Translations under genes and position numbers: made by a program
The notes under the pieces: generated by a model
Database searches by the model: none
Seen by the model: the letters and a program-made list of their open reading frames with translations, nothing else
Told to the model about the DNA's origin: nothing
Origin: Rubripirellula sp.
GTDB lineage: Bacteria; Planctomycetota; Planctomycetia; Pirellulales; Pirellulaceae
Direction of reading: 5' to 3'
Length of the DNA: 64,000 nucleotides
NCBI GenBank assembly: GCA_029245125.1
Contig: JAQWPZ010000135.1
Span: forward strand, 1 to 64,000
In this document: piece by piece, positions 1 to 9,419 of the stretch
Layout of the letters: each line of letters starts with the position of its first letter
Numbering within the stretch: position 1 is the first letter of the stretch

Positions 1-950
1 ATTCGCCAGATGAACGCCCAGTACCACCGGCAAGACACCAGTCGTGGTGGACCGCAGCGGATTGAAGAGTTGCTGAATCCCGCTGCGTTCAATTTGTCAA
101 CGAGGTCGCGAACAAGCCGGTCTGCTGGTCCGACCTGCACCTGTGGCAGTCCGCTCATTCACGCATTAACTGCGAGTTTATATTCAGCTGACATGCTGTC
201 CCCGTAAAGAACTGTGGGCTTTAGGAATGTGGACGCGGTCGCAACGATATCTGGAACTTTTTCTGGGATTCATTTCCAGGTTTTTCTTTCGGGGTTGGTT
301 CAATTACCCCGAAGGCTTCGATGGCTGGCAACCAATCTACAGTCGTGAGAAAGACGCTAATTTCAAGTTTGTCGGGCTTGTTTCTTCACGTCCCGCCGTT
401 GTTTGGCTTGGGTGTTCTGCTTGGAACCGCGGTTGCAAAAAACTTGTTTGACAGCAAACGACAAACTGGTATTATCTCGCCCGTTCGTGGTGACCGGTGT
501 TGGTTCTTCCATCGTCGGTGAACAGGGAACTCCGGTGCAGTTTTCGTTTGTGATCGTGCAAACGGCAGCTAATTCCGGGACGGTCCAGCCGCTGTGAACT
601 GCCGTAGTCTATTGGGATTACAGGCGTCGTTGCTTCTTTCGAAGTGCCATTGTTTGTGTGGTGTTTTACGCTGCACGAGCGAGAAGGCTGTGAGCGATGC
701 GTAGGGCAGTGAGTCAGAAGACCTACCATGAAACAGACGGTTACGTGCCCTCTCGGATTGGGGCGATCGTTGCGGATGACTTGGACGTCATTGATTGGAT
801 GCCCACGTTGTCTTCGGATTGACCACCTTTTTCAATGCACCGTTTTTGACGCTGGTTTCCCGCTGCGCCTGTAGTTCGCATTGACGGGATCCAGCCGAAG
901 ATCGCTGTATGCAATGGAACGCCCACCACGGCGTCAAACGGATTTGCTGC
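1..950. other. Intergenic region upstream of nrdA, no gene recognised
   Basis: About 950 bases with only short, mutually overlapping open frames on both strands, none with a recognisable motif, signal peptide or ribosome binding site. It presumably holds the promoter of the ribonucleotide reductase operon. I could not identify an NrdR box or a convincing -35/-10 pair by eye. Confidence 0.5.
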
Positions 951-3788
951 ATGAATTCTTCTGCCTCAAAGTACCACGTTGGAACCGTTCGCAAACGAGA
1001 CGGCCGCGAAATCGAATTCGATCGTAGCCGCGTCGCCGTCGCGATCGAAAAAGCATTCCGTGCTGAAATGAACCTTGCTGATGGCCAACCGCTCGACAGC
1101 GAACTCGCTGGTGACATTGAACGCGTTGTCGAACAAGTCGGCCAAATCGTCACCGCTACCGATCGCAACCAAACCGTCACTGTTGAACAGATTCAAGACG
1201 TCGTTGAAATTGGCTTGATGCGGCAAGAACACTTCCGCGTCGCCCGTCGCTACATCCTGTATCGCACCGAGCATGCCCGCATGCGAGCGATTCGCGGCGA
1301 CGACAGGCAAGTCGATTCGCACGAAGATCGCCAGCAAGCCGAAGCCCGATTGCACGTCGAGATCGAACCCGACGTGCGGGTGCCCTTTGATGCTCAGCGT
1401 TTGACGCGGTTCGTCAATCAATGCGAAGCGGCGAGTCTTGCCGAGGTCGACACCGACGGTATCGTTGACGAAGTCGTTCGCGGCGCGTTCGACGGGATGG
1501 CGCCCGTTGATGTCACTCGCAGCTTGGTCCTGTCCGCCCGCAGTCGCATCGAACGCGATCCTGGATACGACCAGCTCGCCGCCGAATTGCAGGCCAGTAT
1601 TATCTATCGCCAGGCGCTCGGCAAAACGCAGTTTGATACTGATTTCCATGCCACGCACCGGGACCACTTCGAGCACTATGTGATTGAGGGTGTCCGTGCC
1701 GGTCGGCTATCGAGTGATTTGCGATCCTTCGACCTGAATCAGATCGCCGATGGGTTGAAGCCGGCTCGCGATCAAAAATTCCGGTATCTCGGTTTGCAAA
1801 CGATTTACGATCGTTACTTGACGCACATCGAAGGCCGCCGAATCGAGACGCCTCAATACTTTTGGATGCGAGTCGCGATGGGATTGGCACTCGCTGAAAC
1901 CGCGAATCACGAAGAACGAGCGCTCGAATTTTACGAATTGCTGTCTTCACTGCGGTTCACCAGTGCGACACCGACACTGTTCAATTCCGGCACGCCTCAT
2001 CCGCAACTTAGCAGTTGTTATCTCACAACCATTCAGGATGACCTCGACCACATCTTTAAATCAGTCGGCGACAACGCTCGGTTGTCCAAGTGGGCTGGTG
2101 GACTGGGCAATGATTGGACCAATATTCGCGCCACTGGTGCTCGGATCAATGGAACTAATGGCGAGAGCCAAGGTGTCATTCCGTTTCTTAAAATCGTTAA
2201 TGACGCTGCCGTTGCAGTCAACCAAGGTGGTAAGCGTAAAGGTGCTGTGTGTGCGTACATGGAACCGTGGCACTTGGACTTTGTTGAGTTCCTGGACTTG
2301 CGAAAGAACACCGGCGATGAGCGACGGCGGACACACGATATGCACACCGCCGCGTGGATTCCCGATCTGTTCATGCAGCGTCTGGAAAATGATGGTGTTT
2401 GGACGTTGTTCAGCCCCGACGAAGTCCCCGACTTGCACGACACCTACGGTGCGGCCTTCAAAGAACGCTACGAACACTACGAATCCGAAGCCGCCGCCGG
2501 ACGCATTCGCCAACACCGCACCATGCCGGCCACCGAACTTTGGCGAAAGCTACTCACGCGTACCTTCGAAACCGGCCACCCGTGGGTGACGTTCAAAGAT
2601 CCGTCGAACATTCGTTCGCCCCAGGATCACGCCGGAGTTGTTCACAGCAGCAACCTGTGTACGGAGATTTTGCTCAACACGAGCGAAGATGAAACGGCCG
2701 TTTGCAATCTCGGCAGTATCAATCTTGGCCGACACATGGTCGGCGGCAAGCTCGATCTTGAGCTGCTGCAAACAACGATCCGTACTGCGATGCGAATGCT
2801 CGACAACGTCATCGACATCAACTATTACCCGACGCCCGAAGCCGAGAACGCGAACATGCGTCACCGGCCGGTTGGACTTGGAATGATGGGCTATCAAGAC
2901 GCTCTGAACGAAATGGAGATTCCGTTCGCCAGCGACGCGGCCACCGAATTTGCCGATTTCAGCATGGAAGCGATCAGCTATTACGCGATCCTGGCATCGT
3001 CGCAACTCGCCGCCGACCGTGGCCAATACGAATCTTACGAAGGATCGAAATGGGAACGCGGTATGCTGCCGCTCGACACGTTGGAGATTTTGGAACAACA
3101 ACGCGGTCAGCCCGTCGACGTTGATCGGACGACAACATTGGATTGGCAAGTTATCCGCAATTCGATCGCCAAGCACGGGATGCGAAACAGTAACTGTCTG
3201 GCAATCGCCCCCACGGCAACCATTTCGACAATCGTCGGTTGCACACAGTCGATCGAACCGACCTACAAACAGCTTTATTCCAAGAGTAATTTGTCGGGCG
3301 AATTCACTCAAACGAACCATCGGCTAGTCGGTGAATTGAAATCGCGTGGATTGTGGAACCCGGAAATGCTCGATGCCTTGAAATATTACGACGGCGCGAT
3401 CGGCGAGTTGACGCAACTTCCTGCTGACGTAAAGGAATTGTTCGCGACAGCGTTTGAGATCGCACCGTCATGGCTGATCGCGGCGGCGGCGAAGCGTCAG
3501 AAGTGGATCGACCAGGGCCAATCGTTGAATTTGTACTTGGCATCCCCTAGCGGAAAGGCGATCGACGCGATGTACCGACTGGCGTGGAAGAGTGGGCTGA
3601 AGACGACGTATTATCTGCGATCGTTGGCCGCGACCCAAGTTGAAAAATCGACTGTCGATGTCAATCGGCATGGGATTCAACCACGCTGGATGAAATCGCA
3701 AAGTCAATCGAGCGAAATCCGCATCGACCGCGTCACTTCGCCAGCCGCCTGCAGCATCGACGATCCCGATTGTGAGGCGTGCCAGTAG
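951..3788 (+). CDS. nrdA: Ribonucleoside-diphosphate reductase, large (alpha) subunit
   Basis: Catalytic subunit of class I ribonucleotide reductase, which makes deoxynucleotides from ribonucleoside diphosphates in the cytoplasm. The 945-residue protein has an N-terminal ATP-cone (roughly residues 8-100, beginning [14 protein letters not shown]) for allosteric control. The catalytic barrel carries the SSC active-site region ([12 protein letters not shown]), the NLCTEI motif and a second Cys just after it (AVCNLGS), the adjacent Tyr pair of the radical path (KTTYYLRSL), and a Cys-rich C-terminal tail ([12 protein letters not shown]) that fits the redox-active shuttle cysteines. I chose the ATG at 951 (MNSSASKY) because the in-frame start 42 bases upstream adds residues not expected before the cone. 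It heads a tight operon: the next gene starts 2 bases after its stop and nrdB follows. The partner NrdB points to class Ic. Family assignment is firm; the start is moderately sure. Confidence 0.96.
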   Translation: MNSSASKYHVGTVRKRDGREIEFDRSRVAVAIEKAFRAEMNLADGQPLDSELAGDIERVVEQVGQIVTATDRNQTVTVEQIQDVVEIGLMRQEHFRVARRYILYRTEHARMRAIRGDDRQVDSHEDRQQAEARLHVEIEPDVRVPFDAQRLTRFVNQCEAASLAEVDTDGIVDEVVRGAFDGMAPVDVTRSLVLSARSRIERDPGYDQLAAELQASIIYRQALGKTQFDTDFHATHRDHFEHYVIEGVRAGRLSSDLRSFDLNQIADGLKPARDQKFRYLGLQTIYDRYLTHIEGRRIETPQYFWMRVAMGLALAETANHEERALEFYELLSSLRFTSATPTLFNSGTPHPQLSSCYLTTIQDDLDHIFKSVGDNARLSKWAGGLGNDWTNIRATGARINGTNGESQGVIPFLKIVNDAAVAVNQGGKRKGAVCAYMEPWHLDFVEFLDLRKNTGDERRRTHDMHTAAWIPDLFMQRLENDGVWTLFSPDEVPDLHDTYGAAFKERYEHYESEAAAGRIRQHRTMPATELWRKLLTRTFETGHPWVTFKDPSNIRSPQDHAGVVHSSNLCTEILLNTSEDETAVCNLGSINLGRHMVGGKLDLELLQTTIRTAMRMLDNVIDINYYPTPEAENANMRHRPVGLGMMGYQDALNEMEIPFASDAATEFADFSMEAISYYAILASSQLAADRGQYESYEGSKWERGMLPLDTLEILEQQRGQPVDVDRTTTLDWQVIRNSIAKHGMRNSNCLAIAPTATISTIVGCTQSIEPTYKQLYSKSNLSGEFTQTNHRLVGELKSRGLWNPEMLDALKYYDGAIGELTQLPADVKELFATAFEIAPSWLIAAAAKRQKWIDQGQSLNLYLASPSGKAIDAMYRLAWKSGLKTTYYLRSLAATQVEKSTVDVNRHGIQPRWMKSQSQSSEIRIDRVTSPAACSIDDPDCEACQ

Positions 3789-3790
3789 GC

Positions 3791-4072
3791 ATGTTGTTTT
3801 ATATCAACTGGATCGAACGTGGTTTTCGTGTGGATCACAAGCCCGGTGTTTCGCGGGCGTATGTTCGCACGGAATCCGATGGTCGCCAGGTGATTTTGAC
3901 GGACCTTGGTGGATTCGATCTGCCAAGCCGTGACGGTCCGTTCCGCATTTGCGTGATCAACCGCGATGACCAAGTTGTTGACGGCCCCGTTGATATTCCC
4001 ACTCGAATCGCGCTCGCCCGATGGCTCCGCGTTCGAAGCAGTATTCCCATTCCAACCGACCCAAGGATGTAG
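3791..4072 (+). CDS. Hypothetical 93-residue protein between nrdA and nrdB
   Basis: A short soluble protein of unrecognised family (begins MLFYINWIERGF). The start at 3791 lies 2 bases after the nrdA stop, and nrdB starts 3 bases after its end, so it is very probably cotranscribed and translated with the reductase subunits. It has no signal peptide, no membrane segment and no Cys residues, so it is not a NrdH-type redoxin. It is rich in charged residues and beta-prone stretches (YVRTESDGRQVILTDLGG). It could be an accessory or assembly factor of the reductase, but that is inference from position only. An in-frame GTG at 3779 inside the end of nrdA would add four residues. Confidence 0.75.
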   Translation: MLFYINWIERGFRVDHKPGVSRAYVRTESDGRQVILTDLGGFDLPSRDGPFRICVINRDDQVVDGPVDIPTRIALARWLRVRSSIPIPTDPRM

Positions 4073-4075
4073 CTC

Positions 4076-5128
4076 ATGGCCATCGCAAATTCACCATCTC
4101 CCGCTACCGATGCAGCTCGATTCGACGCCACCGAAAAGCGGCTCATCAATTGCAACCAAGTCGACGTCAATCAACTCATGCCGCTGAAATACCATTGGGC
4201 ATGGGAGCACTACCAAAACGGTTGTGCCAATCATTGGATGCCAACCGAGGTGCCAATGACCAAAGACATCGAAGTCTGGCGAAGCAAACAACTGACCGAC
4301 GCCGAACGCCGTGTCATCATGCGAAATCTTGGTTTCTTTTCGACGGCTGAAAGTTTAGTCGGCAATAACCTCGTGTTAGCCATCTTCAGGCACGTCACCA
4401 ACGCCGAATGCCGCCAATATTTGTTGCGGCAAGCGTTCGAGGAAGCTGTGCACTCGCACACATTCCTGTATATCGTCGATTCGCTCGGTCTTGACGAAGG
4501 CGAAGTTTTTAACATGTACCACGAAGTCCCGACGATCGCCCGCAAGGATGCGTTTGAGACCGAGTTAACCGCCGAGGTCATGTCGCCTGACTTCTCGACC
4601 GAGACCGACGAAGGAGCTCAAGCGTTCCTAAAGAACTTGATCGGTTACTACCTGATCATGGAAGGCGTCTTCTTCTATACCGGTTTTGTGATGATGCTGT
4701 CGTTCCACCGTCGCAATTTGATGACGGGTGTTGGTGAACAGTTTCAATATATATTGCGTGACGAAACAACTCACCTCAACTTTGGCATCGACTTGATCAA
4801 CGGCATTAAGGCCGAGAATCCACACCTTTGGACGCCCGATTTCCAGCAAGCGATGACCGAACGCGTCAAACAAGCCGTTGAGTTGGAGATCGAGTACGCT
4901 GCCGATTGCCTTCCCAGCGGAATCATGGGATTGAACCAAGATTTGTTCCGCGACTATGTCCAGCATATCGCGGACCGTCGACTCGAACGGATTGGCTTGC
5001 CAATGCAATACGGATCAACGAACCCGTTCCCATGGATGAGCGAAACGATGGATCTCGCCAAAGAGAAAAACTTTTTCGAGACTCGTGTCACTGAATACCA
5101 ATCCGCTGGTAGTTTGAGCTGGGATTGA
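4076..5128 (+). CDS. nrdB: Ribonucleoside-diphosphate reductase, small (beta) subunit, class Ic type
   Basis: Radical-generating subunit of class I ribonucleotide reductase: 350 residues, a ferritin-like helical fold. The metal ligands can be read directly: E92 ([12 protein letters not shown]), E123 and H126 ([10 protein letters not shown]), E196 ([10 protein letters not shown]), E230 and H233 ([11 protein letters not shown]). The position that holds the stable Tyr radical in class Ia/b (Y122 of E. coli) is F130, and the first ligand is Glu rather than Asp. Both are the hallmarks of class Ic enzymes such as that of Chlamydia trachomatis (F127, E89), where a Mn/Fe centre stores the oxidising equivalent. 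All seven positions are offset by exactly +3 from the Chlamydia numbering. The start ATG is 3 bases after the preceding small gene. Assignment to NrdB is firm; class Ic is a strong sequence inference. Confidence 0.96.
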   Translation: MAIANSPSPATDAARFDATEKRLINCNQVDVNQLMPLKYHWAWEHYQNGCANHWMPTEVPMTKDIEVWRSKQLTDAERRVIMRNLGFFSTAESLVGNNLVLAIFRHVTNAECRQYLLRQAFEEAVHSHTFLYIVDSLGLDEGEVFNMYHEVPTIARKDAFETELTAEVMSPDFSTETDEGAQAFLKNLIGYYLIMEGVFFYTGFVMMLSFHRRNLMTGVGEQFQYILRDETTHLNFGIDLINGIKAENPHLWTPDFQQAMTERVKQAVELEIEYAADCLPSGIMGLNQDLFRDYVQHIADRRLERIGLPMQYGSTNPFPWMSETMDLAKEKNFFETRVTEYQSAGSLSWD

Positions 5129-5952
5129 TTCAGCGGCTACGAATAAAAACGAAACCAACGCCCGTCGCGGTTTCATCCGAGGCGGCGAGGATTTCGGTTT
5201 TTCGGAAAGGTTTTTTCGCTCAGGGTCCTCGGTGTGTTTTCGGTTGATGCCCATCATTGTGAGATCTTGAATGTGGACCGAGTACGGTCGGCACGTTTTC
5301 AGAGTGGCTGCCAAGCAAGAAGGACGTTCAATCGTGCATCGCATCGGGCGAATTGGATAAGTCCCGAAATCACGCCTGACGGTTCGGGGTTCTTCGTGGT
5401 GTGTTGGAGTAGAAAGACTTGGGTCTTTGCTGTCGCGAACAGACCGCGGGGCGTCGTCCCGTGGGGTCAAAAGACTGAGACGAGCATTTTGACTCACGAA
5501 TCTCGAGTTCCCGTCCTCCGATGAGGTTGGGTTTTTGATCCAGATCGAGCCCAACTTGGCCGGCGGTGGCTGAGACATTGCCAAAAATTAACTCGCTGCT
5601 CAGCAGATGTCACCCGGTTTTGTAGACCGCGGTGGCGGGTAGTGATTGACGGCCGGCCGAGCTTAGGAACGCCCTCGCCGCAAGCTCATGCTGCCACAAC
5701 CTCATGCTGCCAGTGCCTCATGCTGCCAGTGCCTCATGCTAGACTTTCCGATGTCGAATCGGTTCGAAGTGGGTTGCTTAAGGGGGGGGCCGGGGCCGTG
5801 TCCGGGCGTGATGCTGTAAACAGAAGTGTTGCAGCTAGCGATCGTCGCAGCATCGAAATTCTGGTGAGTACTGTGACTGATGGTGGGCGTTGTCTTAGGA
5901 CGTCTTATTGGCAAACCGTATCGCAGCAGAACAAAGCTTATTTCCGCTCCCT
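5129..5952. other. Intergenic region between nrdB and the sulfatase cluster
   Basis: About 820 bases between two converging units (nrdB on plus, sulfatases on minus). No open frame has recognisable content. Just after nrdB there is a weak inverted repeat (gaaacc...ggtttc, 5149-5172). A G-run lies near 5783 and a short tandem repeat array at 5685-5741 (listed separately). No clear T-tailed terminator was seen. Confidence 0.5.
5685..5741. repeat. 16-bp tandem repeat, about 3.5 copies
   Basis: Unit ctcatgctgccagtgc. Copies at 5685-5700 (last bases differ: acaac), 5701-5716 and 5717-5732 (identical), and a partial copy at 5733-5741. It lies outside genes. It is one of several short direct tandem duplications in this window. 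Confidence 0.9.
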
Positions 5953-7566
5953 TCAAAACCAGCGGACTGATTTGCGGCCTTGGTAAAGTTTCTCCAGGTT
6001 GTCGCGATGACGGGTCTGCCTTGATTTGGCTGACTTCAGTTCTGCCTGGAGCTCTTTGCGATTTTGTGCGTCTAAGCGATTCGATTTTAGCTGCTGGTTG
6101 ATCTTCGCGAATTTTTCTTCGTCATCCGCGATCCACGTTTCCAACTCTTCGGTGCGAGCGGCGTAGACTTCTTCCATCTTCCAGGCGCCAACCTTCTCCA
6201 GATAGGCATCCAGTTTGTGGACCATGTTGGCTACTTTCTCTGGCATCGTTTTTGAGAGATCTTTGGTTTCACCCATATCTCGGAAGACATTGAAGAGCTT
6301 GATTTCTCCCGTGTTCAGATGGCGCATCAGTTTGAAGTCGCCGTCTCGGTAAGACGTGATCGGCACGGTGTAGTGTGCCGGAAAATGAAACACGAGTCCG
6401 GTATCGCGTTTGGCGAGTTTTCCTTCGTTACCTTGCTCCAGGACCGGCCGCAGGCTGATGCCGTCAAGATCGTTGGGCAGTTCAGCAGTGCTGCCGACAA
6501 GATCGTGCATCGTTGTCAGATAGTCCCACTGTGCCACGGGTTTGTCACATTGCGAATTCGCGGCGATTCCGGGACCGGCGACGATCATCGGTACTCGCAA
6601 TCCGCCTTCCCACATCTTCGCTTTGCCACCCTGCAAGGGAGCGTTGCTTTGGCCTCCCCCGTTGTCGGATGTAAAGATTACGTAGGTGTTCTTTTCCAGT
6701 CCCAGTGCTTTCAGTTTGTCGAGCACCATTCCGATGGATGAATCCATGTTTTACATCATGGCGGCATAATTCGCTTTTTCACAAACGGACTGAAGCTTCT
6801 TTGGCATTTCATCGGCGTTCTTGTCGAACTTTGAAATATCAGGCACTCCGCCCACGATGCCATTATCTTCAGCAAGAATCTTCAAGTACTTTTCTCGCGT
6901 ACTCTTCAGTGATGTGTTGCGAACATGCACGGCATAGTGGGACACCATCAGGTAGAACGGTTGCTTGTCTTCAGCTCGTTTTTCGAGGAAATCAGCCGAA
7001 GTTTTGGCAAGGCTGAAGACGCGTTTCGGATCGTCCGCAGGAATTGGGGTCTTGTTCGTAGGCTCCCACCAGTCACCATGGCCGTTGCCGTTCGGAGTCT
7101 TGTGATTGAAGTCGGTGACATCGTACCCGTGATCCTTGAACCAACGCATCGGGGAACAGCCCTTGCCGAAGAACGCGGTGACATAGCCTTTGTCCGCTTC
7201 TTTGATCATCTCGGCGATCGACAGGTTGTTACCCAAATCGATCTGCTTCTTATTCATCATTACATCATGAATCGAAATGCATCCGACGCGAGCGGTCGTC
7301 TTGCCGTGCTGAATGCTGGCGCGTGAAGAAGTACAGACTGGCGAAGGACAATACGCATTTGAAAAACGCATGCCCTGCTGAGCAAGTTTCTCGAGATTGG
7401 GCGTCTGATGTAGCTTGTGGGCCAGTTCTGGTTTGTCCTTCATCATTGAGACACTGGTTTGCGTGTAGCCCAGGTCGTCTGCATAGATGATGACAAAGTT
7501 TGGCGGTTCTTGAGCGTGAACGGCCATGTCTGTTAGCGCGAAAAGAAAGATGATCATTGGTTTCAT
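5953..7566 (-). pseudogene. Sulfatase (third of cluster) interrupted by an in-frame TAA
   Basis: Arylsulfatase-family protein, secreted (signal-like start MKPMIIFLFALTDMAVHA). The reading frame runs from 7566 to 6754, meets TAA at 6753-6751, and continues in the same frame to 5953, so one codon separates two halves of a full-length enzyme (about 537 residues). The upstream half has the metal site YADDLGY and the modification-site Cys78 (CTSSR, residues 78-82). The downstream half has the TSDNGGG metal-site motif. At the stop, the two neighbouring sulfatases read YAAMIEELD and YAAMLDDMD where this one reads YAAMM-stop-NMD, so the TAA most simply arose from GAA. It is the last gene of the sigma/FecR/sulfatase operon, 64 bases after the second sulfatase. 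Both halves are otherwise intact, so the lesion is recent, or the stop is read through, or it is a sequencing error. Confidence 0.85.
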
Positions 7567-7630
7567 TATTTATCCTCTGTTACCTCTCATTGGTGATCTC
7601 TCGCTAACAAGTCGGGATCCCACTTGATTT

Positions 7631-9313
7631 TTATTCGCCTGTGTAGTCGACCCAGGTGGACAACACGAACTCTTCAGCGTCTTTCTTCGGAGCGCTTTCA
7701 CGCCAGGAATCGTACTTTGCTTGTCGTCGGCATTTTTCTTTGTTGACCTCGTTCTTCATTAGCTTCATGTTCAGCTCTTCCAGCATGATTGCTTTTTTTG
7801 CATCGAAATCGGTCGGATTCTGCTCCTTGAGACTCGACAGTTTCTTCTGATAGGCTTCCTTAGCTCGCTCGCCGAACGTGTCCATTGTGTCATAGAGTGC
7901 GTCTCGCACCTGCTGAGCCGATCCGCCGTTGACTTCGTGCACATAGTTCGCCCGTATCCTATCCATCAAGCTGACCTTTTCGGGCATTTCGGTGGAGAGG
8001 TCGTGCTGTTCGCGATAGTCGGTCTTGATATTGAATAATTTCGTTTCCCCCGAGTTGAGATGCCGCATGAATTTGTAGTCGCCCAGGATGATGGAGCTGA
8101 TCGGTGGGTGGTAGTGACAGGGGTAATGATGAATGATCCCCGGCGCCGCACGTTCAACGGTGCCTTCATTGCCGTGAGCGAACACGTCGCGCAGGCTGCC
8201 GCCATCGACTCCCTCTGGCAGTGGTGCTTGACTGCCACTCAAGTCGTGAAACGTGGGCAGGAAGTCCCACTGAACAATCGGCACATCGCATTGCGAACCT
8301 GCTTTGATGCCGGGTCCGGAAATGACCGTGGGGACCCGAATGCCACCCTCATAGATGCTGCGTTTGCCTTCCTGGAGCGGCCCATTAAAGCGACGGTTCT
8401 GACCATTGACTTTCCGTCGTTCCGCATGACCGCCGCCGTTGTCAGACGTGAAAATGATGTACGTATTCTCAAGTTCCCCCTTTGCAACGAGGGCATCGAT
8501 CAAGGCACCAACATTCATATCCAGCTCTTCGATCATCGCTGCGTAGATGATGTCGCGGTGGCTGCTTGATTTCTCGAGTTCAATATTTTCCGTATCTCTG
8601 CCCTCAGCGATCCAACGCTTCTTATTGCGCTCAAATGCCTCTTTGGTCGCAAGATATGGGATATGGGCTGCGTAGTGCGAGACCATCAGGAAAAACGGTT
8701 GTTCGCCGGCGTGTTCATTGACGAACGCGACGGAGTCTTTTCGCAGCGAGTGTATTCGTTTGGGATTGTCTGCCGGGAATGGAGTTTTGTTCTTGGGGTC
8801 CCAATATTGTCCATGACCATTGCCGTTGCCTCCAGGCTCGCCGGGCAGTTCGTCGGTCACGTCGTATCCTGCGTCTTCGAAACGACCCAGGGCACTCGCT
8901 CCTTTGCCGAACATCGCGGTGACGTAGTTCCGGCCAGATTCCTTGAACATCTCACCCATTGTGGTTTCGTCGTCATAACCGTTCGGACGTTGCACATGCG
9001 AAAGCACATCAAACACGTTGCGGTATTGCATGCGGGCCGTCGTCTTGCCCATCTGAATACTGATGCGCGAAGCGGTACAGGTGGGAGACGGTGCGTAGGC
9101 AGCGGTGAACCGTGCGCCCAATGCTGCAAGGCGATCTAGCCCACGGGTCTGTATGAAACTGTGCTTTGTCGATGGGTCATCGTCCATCATTTGGACGGAG
9201 GTGTCCGCGTAGCCAAGGTCGTCGGTATAGATGAGGATAAAGTTGGGGGCTTTGGCAGCGGCAGATGGAGTGCTCAGGGCAAGCAGTAGCAGGATACTTT
9301 TGTATTTCATCAT
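7631..9313 (-). CDS. Secreted sulfatase (second of cluster)
   Basis: 560-residue arylsulfatase-family enzyme that would hydrolyse sulfate esters, probably of a polysaccharide, outside the cytoplasm. A signal peptide is visible (MMKYKSILLLLALSTPSAAA). Motifs: metal-binding YTDDLGYAD near residues 29-37, modification-site Cys79 in CTASR (79-83), SDNGGGHAERR in the middle. The consensus for formylglycine formation is C/S-x-P-x-R. Here Ala replaces Pro, which is compatible with the C/S-x-A/P-x-R pattern reported for anaerobic (radical SAM) maturases. Its nearest relative here is the broken sulfatase downstream (similar Cys context and C-terminal coiled region). It lies 106 bases after the first sulfatase on the same strand, with a hairpin in the gap. 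Substrate cannot be told from sequence. Confidence 0.93.
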   Translation of the reverse strand: MMKYKSILLLLALSTPSAAAKAPNFILIYTDDLGYADTSVQMMDDDPSTKHSFIQTRGLDRLAALGARFTAAYAPSPTCTASRISIQMGKTTARMQYRNVFDVLSHVQRPNGYDDETTMGEMFKESGRNYVTAMFGKGASALGRFEDAGYDVTDELPGEPGGNGNGHGQYWDPKNKTPFPADNPKRIHSLRKDSVAFVNEHAGEQPFFLMVSHYAAHIPYLATKEAFERNKKRWIAEGRDTENIELEKSSSHRDIIYAAMIEELDMNVGALIDALVAKGELENTYIIFTSDNGGGHAERRKVNGQNRRFNGPLQEGKRSIYEGGIRVPTVISGPGIKAGSQCDVPIVQWDFLPTFHDLSGSQAPLPEGVDGGSLRDVFAHGNEGTVERAAPGIIHHYPCHYHPPISSIILGDYKFMRHLNSGETKLFNIKTDYREQHDLSTEMPEKVSLMDRIRANYVHEVNGGSAQQVRDALYDTMDTFGERAKEAYQKKLSSLKEQNPTDFDAKKAIMLEELNMKLMKNEVNKEKCRRQAKYDSWRESAPKKDAEEFVLSTWVDYTGE

Positions 9314-9365
9314 GTTCTTAGTTGCAGGTTAGACTTCGTGGTTGAAAGCATCAGCACAGAAGTTC

Positions 9366-9388
9366 ACTCTCCCACTGCGTGGGAGGGT
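9366..9388. other. Hairpin between the first and second sulfatase genes
   Basis: A 10-bp stem (one G-T wobble) with a 3-base loop: the core is ctcccac-tgc-gtgggag. It lies in the 106-base gap between two co-directional genes and has no T-run after it on the minus strand, so it may be an mRNA processing or stability element or a leaky terminator rather than a classical terminator. Confidence 0.55.
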
Positions 9389-9419
9389 GGCCAAAATCGT
9401 CAACTCCAAAACGGATGAC

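Noticed and set aside
613-627. A 15-base match to the human Alu phrase tgggattacaggcgt
   Set aside because: A single short match without further Alu similarity around it. Chance or trivial; the surrounding DNA is ordinary bacterial.
966-3320. Long antisense frames (up to 256 codons) opposite nrdA
   Set aside because: They are shadows of the strongly biased codons of nrdA; no motif or ribosome site.
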